DNA of 64,000 nucleotides. Source: UWMA-0277 sp965183885 (GTDB lineage: Bacteria > Bacteroidota > Bacteroidia > Flavobacteriales > BACL11). A model generated the notes under the pieces. That model had not been told where the DNA came from. It saw only the letters and a program-made list of their open reading frames with translations, and searched no databases. The DNA is taken from NCBI GenBank assembly GCA_965183885.1, contig OZ238992.1:868001-932000 (forward strand). Direction: 5' to 3'. A program made the position numbers and the translations under genes. Below are positions 54,534 to 62,277 of this stretch, in pieces (the first letter of the stretch is position 1; the number at the start of each line of letters is the position of its first letter).

Positions 54534-56666
54534 TTAAACTAAAATAAAGTCCATTTGCTTTCTTTCTAAGTCAGCCCTTTGAACTTTTATTTTAACCTTT
54601 TGCCCTATTTGGTAACTGACTTTTGTTCGGTATCCAATTAGGGCATATTTTTTTTCATCATAAATATAATGATCATCTTTAATACTACTTACTTTTACTA
54701 AACCTTCACATTTATTTTCAATTATTTCAACATATAAGCCCCATTCTGTTACCCCAGAAATTACTCCTTCATAAGTTGTTCCAATTTTATTTTTTAAATA
54801 TTTTACTTGCATATATTTAATTGAATCACGCTCAGCAGTAGCAGCAATTTTTTCCATTTCAGAACAATGCTTACAAAGTTTTTCTAAAGGTTCTTTTTCT
54901 GTTGTTGTTGCTCCATTGATATAAGCATCCAACAAGCGATGTACAATTAAATCAGGGTACCTACGTATAGGAGAAGTGAAATGGGAATAATAATCAAAAG
55001 CTAAACCATAATGACCAATATTATTTGTTGTATAAACAGCTTTTGCCATAGAACGAATAGCAAGTGTTTCAACCATTTGTTGTTCTTTTCTTCCTTTTAC
55101 ATTTTTTAATAATTTATTTAAGGATTGTGAAAGTTTAGGTGTTGTTGAAGCTTCAATACTATGTCCAAATTTTTTAACAATATTATTTAAACTTGCAATT
55201 CTATCATTATCAGGTATGTCATGTATTCTATAAACAAATGTTTTTGCATCTTTTTTAGGAAACCCAATATGTTTAGCAACAGTCTTATTTGCAAGCAACA
55301 TAAACTCTTCTATTAAATGATTAGTACTTAAACTTTCTTTAAAATAAACATCAATAGGATTATTTTTATCATCTAAAATAAATTTAACTTCAGTACTCTC
55401 AAAATTTATAGAACCTTTTTGCTGTCTGTTTTTCCTTAGTATTTTTGAGAGTTTATCAAGTAATAATAATTCAGTTGTTAAAGCTCCTTTTTCAGTGTCT
55501 ATTACTTCTTGTGCTGTTGCGTAGGTAAAACGAATATCAGAATGTATAACTGTTTTTTTGATTTTATAATCAATTACTTTTGCTTTTTCATCCATTTCAA
55601 ATAAAACAGAATACGCTAAACGATCAACATTTGGTTTTAAAGAACAGATATCATTTGAAAGCACTTCAGGAAGCATAGGAATAACTCTATCAACTAAATA
55701 TACTGATGTAGCTCTTTCCACAGCTTCTTTATCAATAATACTCCCTTTTTTTACATAATGACTTACATCAGCAATATGAACTCCAATTTCCCAATTTCCA
55801 TTACTTAATTGTTTTACTGATAAAGCATCATCAAAATCTTTAGCATCTTTAGGGTCAATAGTAAATGTGGTTGTACTTCTAATATCTAGTCTTTGAGCAA
55901 CTTCTTCAGTACTTATTTGTTTGCTTATCTTATTTGCTGAGTGCTCTACTGCATCAGGAAACTTTGAAGCAAAGCCGTAATCATAAAGTATAGCATTAAT
56001 TTCTGTATCATGATCATCAACAATACCAATAACCTGACTAACTTTACCTACAGGGTTTTTGTAATTATCGTTCCAACTTTCTACTTTTACTAACACCTTT
56101 TTATTGAGGTATTCTTTTTTAATAGTTTTTGGAGGAATAAAAATATCAAAACTGACTCTTTTGTCATCTGTAATTAAAAAATAATTAGCTGATGAATTAT
56201 CAATAACCCCAACAAACTCTTCTTTTTTTCTACTAATAACTTTAACAACCTCTCCTTCTTGTTTGTTTTTTCTTTTTGGAAATAATAGTATTTCAACCTC
56301 ATCTCCAGCTAAAGCAAATTGAGTATACTCTCTAGGAATAAAAACTTCATTCTCCTCATCTATATTAGCATATGCTCCCCTGCTATTAGTGTTTTTTATT
56401 GTTGATTTTATAGCTGTAGTTTTTTCAACTAACCTAAAACTACCTCTTTGTTCTTCATAAAGTACTCCTGAATTTTTCATTTCCTTCATAACATCAATAA
56501 TTTGGATTTTTACCCCCATCTCTTTAATGTTTAACTTCTTAGAAACCTGTTTGTAGTTTAGTTTTTTAGATGGGTTTTCTCTAAAAATAGCAATGAGTAA
56601 ATCAAATAATCTCTCATTAGAAAACTCCCCTTTAAGATTTTTTCTTTTCTTTTTCTTTTTTTTCAT
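54534..56666 (-). CDS. rnr: Ribonuclease R
   Basis: A 3'-to-5' exoribonuclease that degrades structured RNA. 710 residues from ATG 56666: a Lys-rich start, a winged-helix-like N-terminal part, cold-shock domains, the RNB catalytic domain (DPKDAKDFDDALSVK, where Asp residues bind Mg2+) and a C-terminal S1 domain (GTTYEGVISGVTEWGLYVEI). A TTG at 56681 would add five residues but lies inside the -7 promoter element. Convergent with the Omp28-like gene with no spacing. Confidence 0.95.
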   Translation of the reverse strand: MKKKKKKRKNLKGEFSNERLFDLLIAIFRENPSKKLNYKQVSKKLNIKEMGVKIQIIDVMKEMKNSGVLYEEQRGSFRLVEKTTAIKSTIKNTNSRGAYANIDEENEVFIPREYTQFALAGDEVEILLFPKRKNKQEGEVVKVISRKKEEFVGVIDNSSANYFLITDDKRVSFDIFIPPKTIKKEYLNKKVLVKVESWNDNYKNPVGKVSQVIGIVDDHDTEINAILYDYGFASKFPDAVEHSANKISKQISTEEVAQRLDIRSTTTFTIDPKDAKDFDDALSVKQLSNGNWEIGVHIADVSHYVKKGSIIDKEAVERATSVYLVDRVIPMLPEVLSNDICSLKPNVDRLAYSVLFEMDEKAKVIDYKIKKTVIHSDIRFTYATAQEVIDTEKGALTTELLLLDKLSKILRKNRQQKGSINFESTEVKFILDDKNNPIDVYFKESLSTNHLIEEFMLLANKTVAKHIGFPKKDAKTFVYRIHDIPDNDRIASLNNIVKKFGHSIEASTTPKLSQSLNKLLKNVKGRKEQQMVETLAIRSMAKAVYTTNNIGHYGLAFDYYSHFTSPIRRYPDLIVHRLLDAYINGATTTEKEPLEKLCKHCSEMEKIAATAERDSIKYMQVKYLKNKIGTTYEGVISGVTEWGLYVEIIENKCEGLVKVSSIKDDHYIYDEKKYALIGYRTKVSYQIGQKVKIKVQRADLERKQMDFILV

Positions 56667-56678
56667 AATTGTATGTGG

Positions 56679-56686
56679 CAAAAATA
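56679..56686 (-). promoter_or_regulatory. Candidate -7 promoter element for rnr
   Basis: Minus-strand TATTTTTG matches TAnnTTTG; it lies 12 bp before the rnr ATG at 56666, in a 39-bp gap to the divergent lipoprotein gene. No -33 element identified. Confidence 0.4.
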
Positions 56687-56705
56687 ATCTTAATTTAGCA
56701 TCATA

Positions 56706-56897
56706 ATGCTACTGAAAAATAAACATATCATTATCATATTGTTAAGTGTTTTTGCTTTTAGCTCTTGTCGTTCTAAAAAATTTAACGGAACAAGTGAAAT
56801 GCCTTGTGCCAATTATCAAGAATCAAAAAAAGATAAAAGTTGGATAGGTATTAAGAAGAAAGGAAAAAGTCGTTTATTTAAGAAGAAAGGCTTTTAA
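56706..56897 (+). CDS. Small hypothetical lipoprotein
   Basis: A 63-residue protein with a hydrophobic N terminus and lipobox FSSC (acylated Cys at residue 21), followed by a short Lys-rich tail with another Cys (EMPCANYQ). I do not recognise a family. It is one base upstream of the propeller gene and likely co-expressed with it. The signal and coding context support a real gene. Confidence 0.65.
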   Translation: MLLKNKHIIIILLSVFAFSSCRSKKFNGTSEMPCANYQESKKDKSWIGIKKKGKSRLFKKKGF

Positions 56898-56898
56898 G

Positions 56899-57870
56899 AT
56901 GAAAAGGTTAATAATTATATTACTGATGAGTCCTTTATTTTTATTTTCTCAAACAGAGAACCTTAGGTTTTTTAACAGTAGCAATTCTCCTTTACCAACA
57001 AATAAAATAACCAGTATAGTTACAGACAACAATAGTGTTTCTTGGATTGGAACACTTAATGGATTATTTAAATTTGATGGTATGAGATGGGAAACAATTA
57101 CACTAAACAACTCTCAATTACCTTCCAATAAAATACTTTGTATTGAGCAACTTAATAACTTAATTTATATTGGAACATCAAAAGGTTTAGTAGTTATAGA
57201 AGAAGATAAATGGACAATATATAACACTGAAAATAGTGAACTTCCTTCTGATAAAATAAAACAAATAAAAAAGGATGGTAACGGAGTGCTTTGGATTGCA
57301 ACCTCAGAAGGACTAGTTAAACAAAATAAAGGTTTTGAAACTGTATTAAGCAGGTTGTCAAGTGGAATAAAGAATGATAATTTTATAGGATTGGTTATTG
57401 ATAAAGAAAATAAAAAGTGGTTAGGAACAAATACAGGGTTATATTCATATAAAGAAGGTATTTGGAGAATATACACTACAAAAAACTCAAGAATACCTGA
57501 TAACCATATTTGGAGTATTGATATAGATCTTGATAATAAAGTTTGGATAGGTACAAAAAAGGGCGTAGCAAGTTATGTTGATATTGATAATGACTGGGTA
57601 ATTTACTCTAAAAGCAACACAAGGCTAAAAACAAACTTAATTAAATCTTTAAATTTTGATGATTATGATAGGTTGTGGGTTGGAACAGAAAAAGGAATTT
57701 TTACTTTTGATGGTTATGAGTGGGTAAAACAGAAAATAGGAAAACACAAAAAAGAAGTTTATAATATTATTATTGATGTTAACGATAATAAATGGATTGG
57801 AACAAAACACGCTTTATATGTTTATAACGCAGAAGGTGTTGAGTTTAAATACAATAATAACCTTAAATAG
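56899..57870 (+). CDS. Stand-alone exported beta-propeller of the two-component-regulator (Reg_prop) type
   Basis: A 323-residue protein with signal peptide 1-18 (ending FLFSQ). I count seven repeats of the Reg_prop blade pattern (WIGTLNGLFKFDG, YIGTSKGLVVIEE, WIATSEGLV, WLGTNTGLYSY, WIGTKKGVASY, WVGTEKGIFTFDG, WIGTKHALYVY). In hybrid two-component systems such propellers sense polysaccharides, with 14 blades plus transmembrane and kinase domains; here only seven blades occur and nothing follows. Possibly a secreted binding protein. The small lipoprotein precedes it by 1 bp. Confidence 0.87.
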   Translation: MKRLIIILLMSPLFLFSQTENLRFFNSSNSPLPTNKITSIVTDNNSVSWIGTLNGLFKFDGMRWETITLNNSQLPSNKILCIEQLNNLIYIGTSKGLVVIEEDKWTIYNTENSELPSDKIKQIKKDGNGVLWIATSEGLVKQNKGFETVLSRLSSGIKNDNFIGLVIDKENKKWLGTNTGLYSYKEGIWRIYTTKNSRIPDNHIWSIDIDLDNKVWIGTKKGVASYVDIDNDWVIYSKSNTRLKTNLIKSLNFDDYDRLWVGTEKGIFTFDGYEWVKQKIGKHKKEVYNIIIDVNDNKWIGTKHALYVYNAEGVEFKYNNNLK

Positions 57871-57929
57871 AAGTTAACTTTATAATAATCAGAGAAAGAA
57901 TAGAGACTATTACAACTTTGGTTAATACT

Positions 57930-57965
57930 AAAAAAGTCCAGCTAAATACTTAGCTGGACTTTTTT
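57930..57965. terminator. Bidirectional terminator between propeller gene and tRNA-Asn
   Basis: A perfect 11-bp stem (57935-57945 / 57950-57960) with a 4-base loop, flanked by six A on the left and six T on the right. It works in both directions: for the propeller transcript (plus) and for the tRNA transcript (minus), which ends 4 bp away. Confidence 0.85.
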
Positions 57966-57968
57966 CTG

Positions 57969-58042
57969 CTCCCCCTCTAGGACTCGAACCTAGGACCCTC
58001 TGATTAACAGTCAGATGCTCTAACCAGCTGAGCTAAGGAGGA
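57969..58042 (-). tRNA. tRNA-Asn (anticodon GTT)
   Basis: The minus strand folds as a standard 74-nt tRNA: 7-bp acceptor stem (TCCTCCT with AGGGGGA, one T-G pair), D arm AGCTCAGCTGGTTAGAGC, anticodon arm with GTT at 58006-58008, T arm with GGTTCGAGTCC, discriminator G. The CCA end is not encoded. The GTT anticodon reads AAC/AAU, so Asn; asnS at 8188 would charge it. It has a candidate promoter at 58062-58092. Confidence 0.97.
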
Positions 58043-58061
58043 GTGTTGTTAAAAACGGCTG

Positions 58062-58092
58062 CAAAAATAATACATTGATTTAAATAATACAA
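58062..58092 (-). promoter_or_regulatory. Candidate promoter of tRNA-Asn
   Basis: On the minus strand TATTTTTG (58069-58062) matches -7 TAnnTTTG, and TTG (58092-58090) lies 20 bp upstream as a -33 element. This is one of the better two-part matches in the window. It overlaps the divergent promoter of the PfkB gene. Confidence 0.5.
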
Positions 58093-58100
58093 TATATTTG
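58075..58100 (+). promoter_or_regulatory. Candidate promoter of PfkB gene
   Basis: TATATTTG (58093-58100) matches the -7 consensus, with TTG at 58075-58077 as a possible -33 element; spacing of 15 is a little short. The ATG is at 58115. It overlaps the tRNA-Asn promoter on the other strand. Confidence 0.4.
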
Positions 58101-58114
58101 CAAAAAAAATATAT

Positions 58115-59038
58115 ATGAGCATTTTAGTAGTAGGAACAGTAGCTTTTGACGCAATAGAAACTCCTTTTGGAAAAACAGATAAAATAGTAGGTGGGGCAGC
58201 AACTTATATTTGTTTATCTTCTTCATTTTTCTCAAATAAATTAAACTTAGTATCTGTTGTCGGTGAAGATTTTCCTAATGACGCTATTCAAATGCTTAAA
58301 GATAAAAATGTTGATACTCAGGGACTTCAAATAAAAAAAGGTGAAAAAACTTTCTTTTGGTCAGGAAGATATCATAATGATATGAATAGTAGAGATACTT
58401 TAGAGACTCAACTAAACGTATTGGAAAATTTTGATCCAATAGTTCCTGAAGAATTTAAAAACTCTGAGTTTTTAATGTTAGGAAATTTAATGCCAAGCGT
58501 TCAAAAAAAGGTATTAAATCAAATGAAAAAAAGACCAAAACTAGTTGTTTTAGACACAATGAACTTTTGGATGGACCTTTTTATGGACGATTTAAAAGAA
58601 GCTTTGAAAGAAGTAGATGTACTTACTATTAATGATGAGGAAGCAAGACAATTGTCAGGAGAATATTCTTTAGTAAAGGCAGCAAAGGTTATTTTAGCAA
58701 TGGGTCCTAAATATTTAATTATTAAAAAAGGAGAGCATGGAGCTTTATTATTTAATAATAACGAAGTGTTTTTTGCACCAGCATTACCTTTAGAAGAGGT
58801 TTTTGATCCAACAGGAGCTGGAGATTCTTTTGCAGGAGGGTTTATAGGTTACTTGGCAAAAACAAATGATATTTCATTTGAGAATATGAAAAGAGCAGTG
58901 ATAAACGGATCGGCAATGGCTTCTTTTTGTGTTGAGAAGTTTGGTACTCAAAAATTAACAGAAGTTACAGGTGAAGATGTAAATGCTAGAATACAAGAGT
59001 TTGTTGATTTAGTACAGTTTGATATTTCCTTAAAATAA
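58115..59038 (+). CDS. PfkB/ribokinase-family sugar or nucleoside kinase
   Basis: A 307-residue cytosolic kinase. The C-terminal PfkB signature DPTGAGDSFAGGFIGYL holds the anion-hole and catalytic Asp (GAGD), and the N-terminal glycine-rich segment KIVGGAATYICLSS is present. Substrate (adenosine-like, ribose or other) cannot be assigned. Its stop overlaps the 3' end of rnhA on the other strand by 9 bp. Confidence 0.93.
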   Translation: MSILVVGTVAFDAIETPFGKTDKIVGGAATYICLSSSFFSNKLNLVSVVGEDFPNDAIQMLKDKNVDTQGLQIKKGEKTFFWSGRYHNDMNSRDTLETQLNVLENFDPIVPEEFKNSEFLMLGNLMPSVQKKVLNQMKKRPKLVVLDTMNFWMDLFMDDLKEALKEVDVLTINDEEARQLSGEYSLVKAAKVILAMGPKYLIIKKGEHGALLFNNNEVFFAPALPLEEVFDPTGAGDSFAGGFIGYLAKTNDISFENMKRAVINGSAMASFCVEKFGTQKLTEVTGEDVNARIQEFVDLVQFDISLK

Positions 59039-59509
59039 GGAGTCTTTACCGTTAGCTACATTATTTTCGTACCATTGGTCAACTAATAAGTTGTTTTCAT
59101 CAGCAGCTTGTACAGCTAAGGAGTCACACCTTTCATTTTCTTTATTATTATTATGCCCCTTTACCCAGGTAAACGCTACCTTATGCTTTCTGTAAATTTT
59201 TAAGAATCGAATCCATAAGTCAGGGTTTTTCTTTTTGTTAAAATTCTTTTTTTCCCAACCAAAAACCCATTTTTTTTCTACAGAATCAATTACATATTTT
59301 GAGTCAGAAAAAATATGTGCTGAAGCACCCTCTTTCTTAATACTTTCAAGCGCAACAATAACAGCGAGTAACTCCATTCTGTTGTTTGTAGTAAGCTTAT
59401 AACCTTGTTTTATTTCCTTTCGGTGGACGCCACTCATCATTACAATACCATAACCTCCATTTCCAGGGTTCCCCTTTGCAGAGCCATCAGTATAAATAGT
59501 AATACTCAT
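59030..59509 (-). CDS. rnhA: Ribonuclease HI
   Basis: Degrades the RNA strand of RNA-DNA hybrids (R-loops, Okazaki primers). 159 residues with the four acidic metal-binding residues: Asp in YTDGSAKGNPGNGG, Glu in NRMELLAVIVALE, Asp in FSDSKYVIDS and Asp in the C-terminal ENERCDSLAV, and the catalytic His in VKGHNNN. Start overlaps the MarC stop by one base (TAATG). 3' end overlaps the PfkB gene. Confidence 0.96.
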   Translation of the reverse strand: MSITIYTDGSAKGNPGNGGYGIVMMSGVHRKEIKQGYKLTTNNRMELLAVIVALESIKKEGASAHIFSDSKYVIDSVEKKWVFGWEKKNFNKKKNPDLWIRFLKIYRKHKVAFTWVKGHNNNKENERCDSLAVQAADENNLLVDQWYENNVANGKDSLF

Positions 59510-60090
59510 TAGATAAATAGCATTTTAACATTACTACTAAATAATTTTACTGCAATTGCCAAAAGGATAATTCCAAATACTTTTCTTAATACAGCAACTC
59601 CTCCATCACCAAGTAATCGTTCAATTTTAGAGGTAAGTTTTAAAACAATATACACAAGTATGATGTTTAAAACAATTGCTATAATGATATTTATAGAATC
59701 AAATTCAGCTCTTAAAGATAATATGGTGGTCATTGATCCTGCTCCAGCAATAATTGGAAAGGCTAATGGAACGATAGAGGCTGTTTTGGGAGTGGCATCA
59801 TCATTGTTGAATATATGAATCCCTAGTATCATTTCTAATGCAAGAGCAAATAATACAAAAGCACCAGCAACAGCAAATGAATATACATCTATACCTATAA
59901 ATGTAATCAGTTTTTCTCCTACAAAAAGAAATAGTATCATTAATGTAAGTGCTACTAGCGAGGCTTTTGCAGGGTAAACCATCCCAGACTTCTTTTTAAT
60001 ATCTAATATTATAGGGATAGAGCCAATAATATCAATTACTGCAAATAATATCATACTTGCAGATAATGTTTCTGTTAGTGAAAAGTTCAT
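59509..60090 (-). CDS. MarC-family integral membrane protein
   Basis: A 193-residue protein with six membrane helices; the family is named after MarC, once linked to multiple antibiotic resistance but now of unknown function. The conserved AFPIIAGAGSMTTILSL segment in the centre and the N-terminal FAVIDIIGSIPIIL are clear. It is 2 bp downstream of purN and overlaps rnhA by one base. Confidence 0.9.
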   Translation of the reverse strand: MNFSLTETLSASMILFAVIDIIGSIPIILDIKKKSGMVYPAKASLVALTLMILFLFVGEKLITFIGIDVYSFAVAGAFVLFALALEMILGIHIFNNDDATPKTASIVPLAFPIIAGAGSMTTILSLRAEFDSINIIIAIVLNIILVYIVLKLTSKIERLLGDGGVAVLRKVFGIILLAIAVKLFSSNVKMLFI

Positions 60091-60092
60091 TT

Positions 60093-60665
60093 TTAATTGG
60101 TTTTTAGTAAGTTTTCAATTGCAACAGGAAAATAAGAATGCTCTAATTGATGAATTTTATTTGTTAAACTCTCAAGGGTTTCTCCTGGTTCTATAGTACA
60201 TTTTTTTTGAGAAATAATAGCCCCTTCATCATAGTTTTGATTTACATAATGAATACTAATACCGCTTTCGCTTTCCTTGTTTTGTAATACGGCTTTATGC
60301 ACATTTGTGCCATACATGCCTTTTCCGCCATACTTTGGAAGTAATGAGGGGTGTATGTTAATGATACGATTTGGGTATTTTTCCACCATAATGGCAGGCA
60401 ATTTAAGTAAAAAACCAGCTAATATTACAATGTCAATTTTAGCTTTAAGCAGTTTTTTATGCAAATTACTAAAATTATTGAGTTCATTTTTAGTGGTAAA
60501 AATGATGGGAATATTTAGTTTTTTTGCTCTATCGACAATAAAAGCATCTTTGTTGTTTGTACATATCAAAGCAACATCAATATCAGATGAGTTTGCAAAA
60601 TAATTGCATATATTTTCAGCGTTTGAGCCAGAGCCTGAAGCGAATATTGCGAGTTTTTTGGACAT
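60093..60665 (-). CDS. purN: Phosphoribosylglycinamide formyltransferase (GART)
   Basis: Third step of purine synthesis: transfers a formyl group from 10-formyl-THF to GAR. 190 residues with the N-terminal phosphate-binding ASGSGSNAENICNYF, the active-site NIHPSLLPKYGGKGMYG (His) and the catalytic Asp in YDEGAIISQK. Full length. First gene of a minus unit with MarC and rnhA. Confidence 0.96.
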   Translation of the reverse strand: MSKKLAIFASGSGSNAENICNYFANSSDIDVALICTNNKDAFIVDRAKKLNIPIIFTTKNELNNFSNLHKKLLKAKIDIVILAGFLLKLPAIMVEKYPNRIINIHPSLLPKYGGKGMYGTNVHKAVLQNKESESGISIHYVNQNYDEGAIISQKKCTIEPGETLESLTNKIHQLEHSYFPVAIENLLKTN

Positions 60666-60693
60666 TGAAATTTTTTATCAAAAATAGTATAAA

Positions 60694-60701
60694 CAAAGAT
60701 A
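60694..60701 (-). promoter_or_regulatory. Candidate -7 promoter element for purN
   Basis: Minus-strand TATCTTTG matches TAnnTTTG, 28 bp before the purN ATG. A TTTG further upstream (60732-60729) is 27 bp away, longer than the usual spacing. That TTTG is the other half of a TTTGCAAA palindrome that also holds the acpP -33 element. Confidence 0.35.
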
Positions 60702-60724
60702 TGTTAAAATAGAAAATAAGAAAG

Positions 60725-60756
60725 TTTGCAAATTCTTTAATTAATGCATTTATTTG
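60725..60756 (+). promoter_or_regulatory. Candidate promoter of acpP-fabF
   Basis: TTTG at 60725-60728 as -33 element and TTTATTTG at 60749-60756 as -7 element (one mismatch to TAnnTTTG) with 20 bp between. The ATG is at 60783. Confidence 0.4.
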
Positions 60757-60782
60757 CACTTTAATAACTAAAACATTTAGAT

Positions 60783-61013
60783 ATGTCAGATGTAGCAGAA
60801 AAAGTAAAAGCAATTATTGTTGATAAATTAGGAGTTGATGAAAGCGAAGTAACTAACGAGGCTAGCTTCACAAATGATTTAGGAGCAGATTCATTAGATA
60901 CTGTAGAGCTTATTATGGAGTTCGAAAAAGAATTTGATATTCAGATTCCAGACGATAAAGCTGAAGCTATTGCAACAGTTGGTGATGCAGTTTCATTTAT
61001 TGAAGCAGCTTAA
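60783..61013 (+). CDS. acpP: Acyl carrier protein
   Basis: A 76-residue acidic helical protein that carries growing acyl chains on a 4'-phosphopantetheine. The attachment Ser37 is in the DSL motif (GADSLDTVELIMEFE). Length and charge pattern are normal. fabF follows 10 bp downstream, the classic pairing. Confidence 0.98.
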   Translation: MSDVAEKVKAIIVDKLGVDESEVTNEASFTNDLGADSLDTVELIMEFEKEFDIQIPDDKAEAIATVGDAVSFIEAA

Positions 61014-61023
61014 TTAGCTAAAG

Positions 61024-62277
61024 ATGAAAACGAGAAGAGTAGTTGTTACTGGGATAGGCGCTTTAACGCCTATCGGTAATAACTTACAAGATTATTGGAA
61101 TTCATTAATTAATGGAGTAAGTGGTGCTGCACCTATTACTCATTTTGATGCTGAAAACTTTAAAACTAAATTTGCCTGTGAGGTAAAGGATTTTGAAGTT
61201 ACAGATTTTATTCATAGAAAAGAGGCTAGAAAATTAGATAAGTTTAGTCAGTATGCACTAGTTGTTGCTGATGAAGCATTTAATGACTCTGGGCTTAATG
61301 TTGATGAAATTGATTCTGATAGAGCAGGAGTAATTTGGGGTTCAGGTATTGGAGGAATGCAAACATTCTTTAACGAATCAGTTAATTTTGGTACAGGAAA
61401 TGGAACGCCTAGATTTAACCCTTTCTTTATTCCAAAATTAATTTCTGATATACCTGCAGGTCATATTTCTATTAAGTATGATTTTAGAGGGCCTAACTTT
61501 ACTACAGTTTCAGCTTGTGCATCTTCAACAAATGCATTAATTGATGCATTTAATTATATTAAGTGGAATAAAGCAGATATTTTTATTGCCGGAGGTTCTG
61601 AAGCTTGTGTTTTTGAACCAGGAATTGGAGGTTTTAATGCAATGATGGCTTTGTCAACTAGAAATGATGACCCTAAAACAGCTTCTCGTCCTTTTGATAA
61701 AGAAAGAGATGGTTTTGTTATGGGAGAAGGTGGAGGAGCCTTGGTTCTTGAAGAATATGAGCATGCTGTAAATAGAGGAGCTACAATTTATGCAGAGGTA
61801 GTAGGAGGTGGATTAACTGCCGACGCTCATCATATTACTGCGCCGCACCCTGAAGGTTTAGGAGCGGCAAATGTTATGAAGTTCGCTATAGAGGATGCTG
61901 AGGTAAACCCTTCAGTTGTTGATTATATTAATGTACATGGTACTTCAACACCTTTAGGAGATATTGCGGAAACGAAAGCAATTAAAAAATTATTTGGTGA
62001 ACATGCATATAATTTAAACATTAGCTCAACTAAATCAATGACAGGTCATTTATTAGGTGCTGCTGGTGTAATTGAATCTATTGCTTGTATTATGGCAGTT
62101 AAAAATGATATTATACCACCAACAATTAATCATTCTACTACTGATCCTGAAATTGATGAAAAGTTAAACTTAACTTTTAATAAAGCACAAAAAAGAACAG
62201 TTAATTATGCGCTAACAAATACCTTTGGTTTTGGAGGGCATAATGCATCAGTGTTATTTAAAAAATATACATCATAG
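61024..62277 (+). CDS. fabF: Beta-ketoacyl-ACP synthase II
   Basis: Elongating condensing enzyme of type II fatty-acid synthesis. 417 residues with the active-site Cys in VSACASSTNALIDAF, and the two His of the triad in NVHGTSTPLGDIAE and KSMTGHLLGAAG. Follows acpP. A terminator-type hairpin (62298-62336) begins 21 bp after its stop. Confidence 0.97.
   Translation: MKTRRVVVTGIGALTPIGNNLQDYWNSLINGVSGAAPITHFDAENFKTKFACEVKDFEVTDFIHRKEARKLDKFSQYALVVADEAFNDSGLNVDEIDSDRAGVIWGSGIGGMQTFFNESVNFGTGNGTPRFNPFFIPKLISDIPAGHISIKYDFRGPNFTTVSACASSTNALIDAFNYIKWNKADIFIAGGSEACVFEPGIGGFNAMMALSTRNDDPKTASRPFDKERDGFVMGEGGGALVLEEYEHAVNRGATIYAEVVGGGLTADAHHITAPHPEGLGAANVMKFAIEDAEVNPSVVDYINVHGTSTPLGDIAETKAIKKLFGEHAYNLNISSTKSMTGHLLGAAGVIESIACIMAVKNDIIPPTINHSTTDPEIDEKLNLTFNKAQKRTVNYALTNTFGFGGHNASVLFKKYTS

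Noticed and set aside
57969..58042. tRNA-Asn as integration site of a mobile element
   Set aside because: No integrase, no direct repeat of the tRNA 3' end nearby, and only chromosomal housekeeping genes on both sides.
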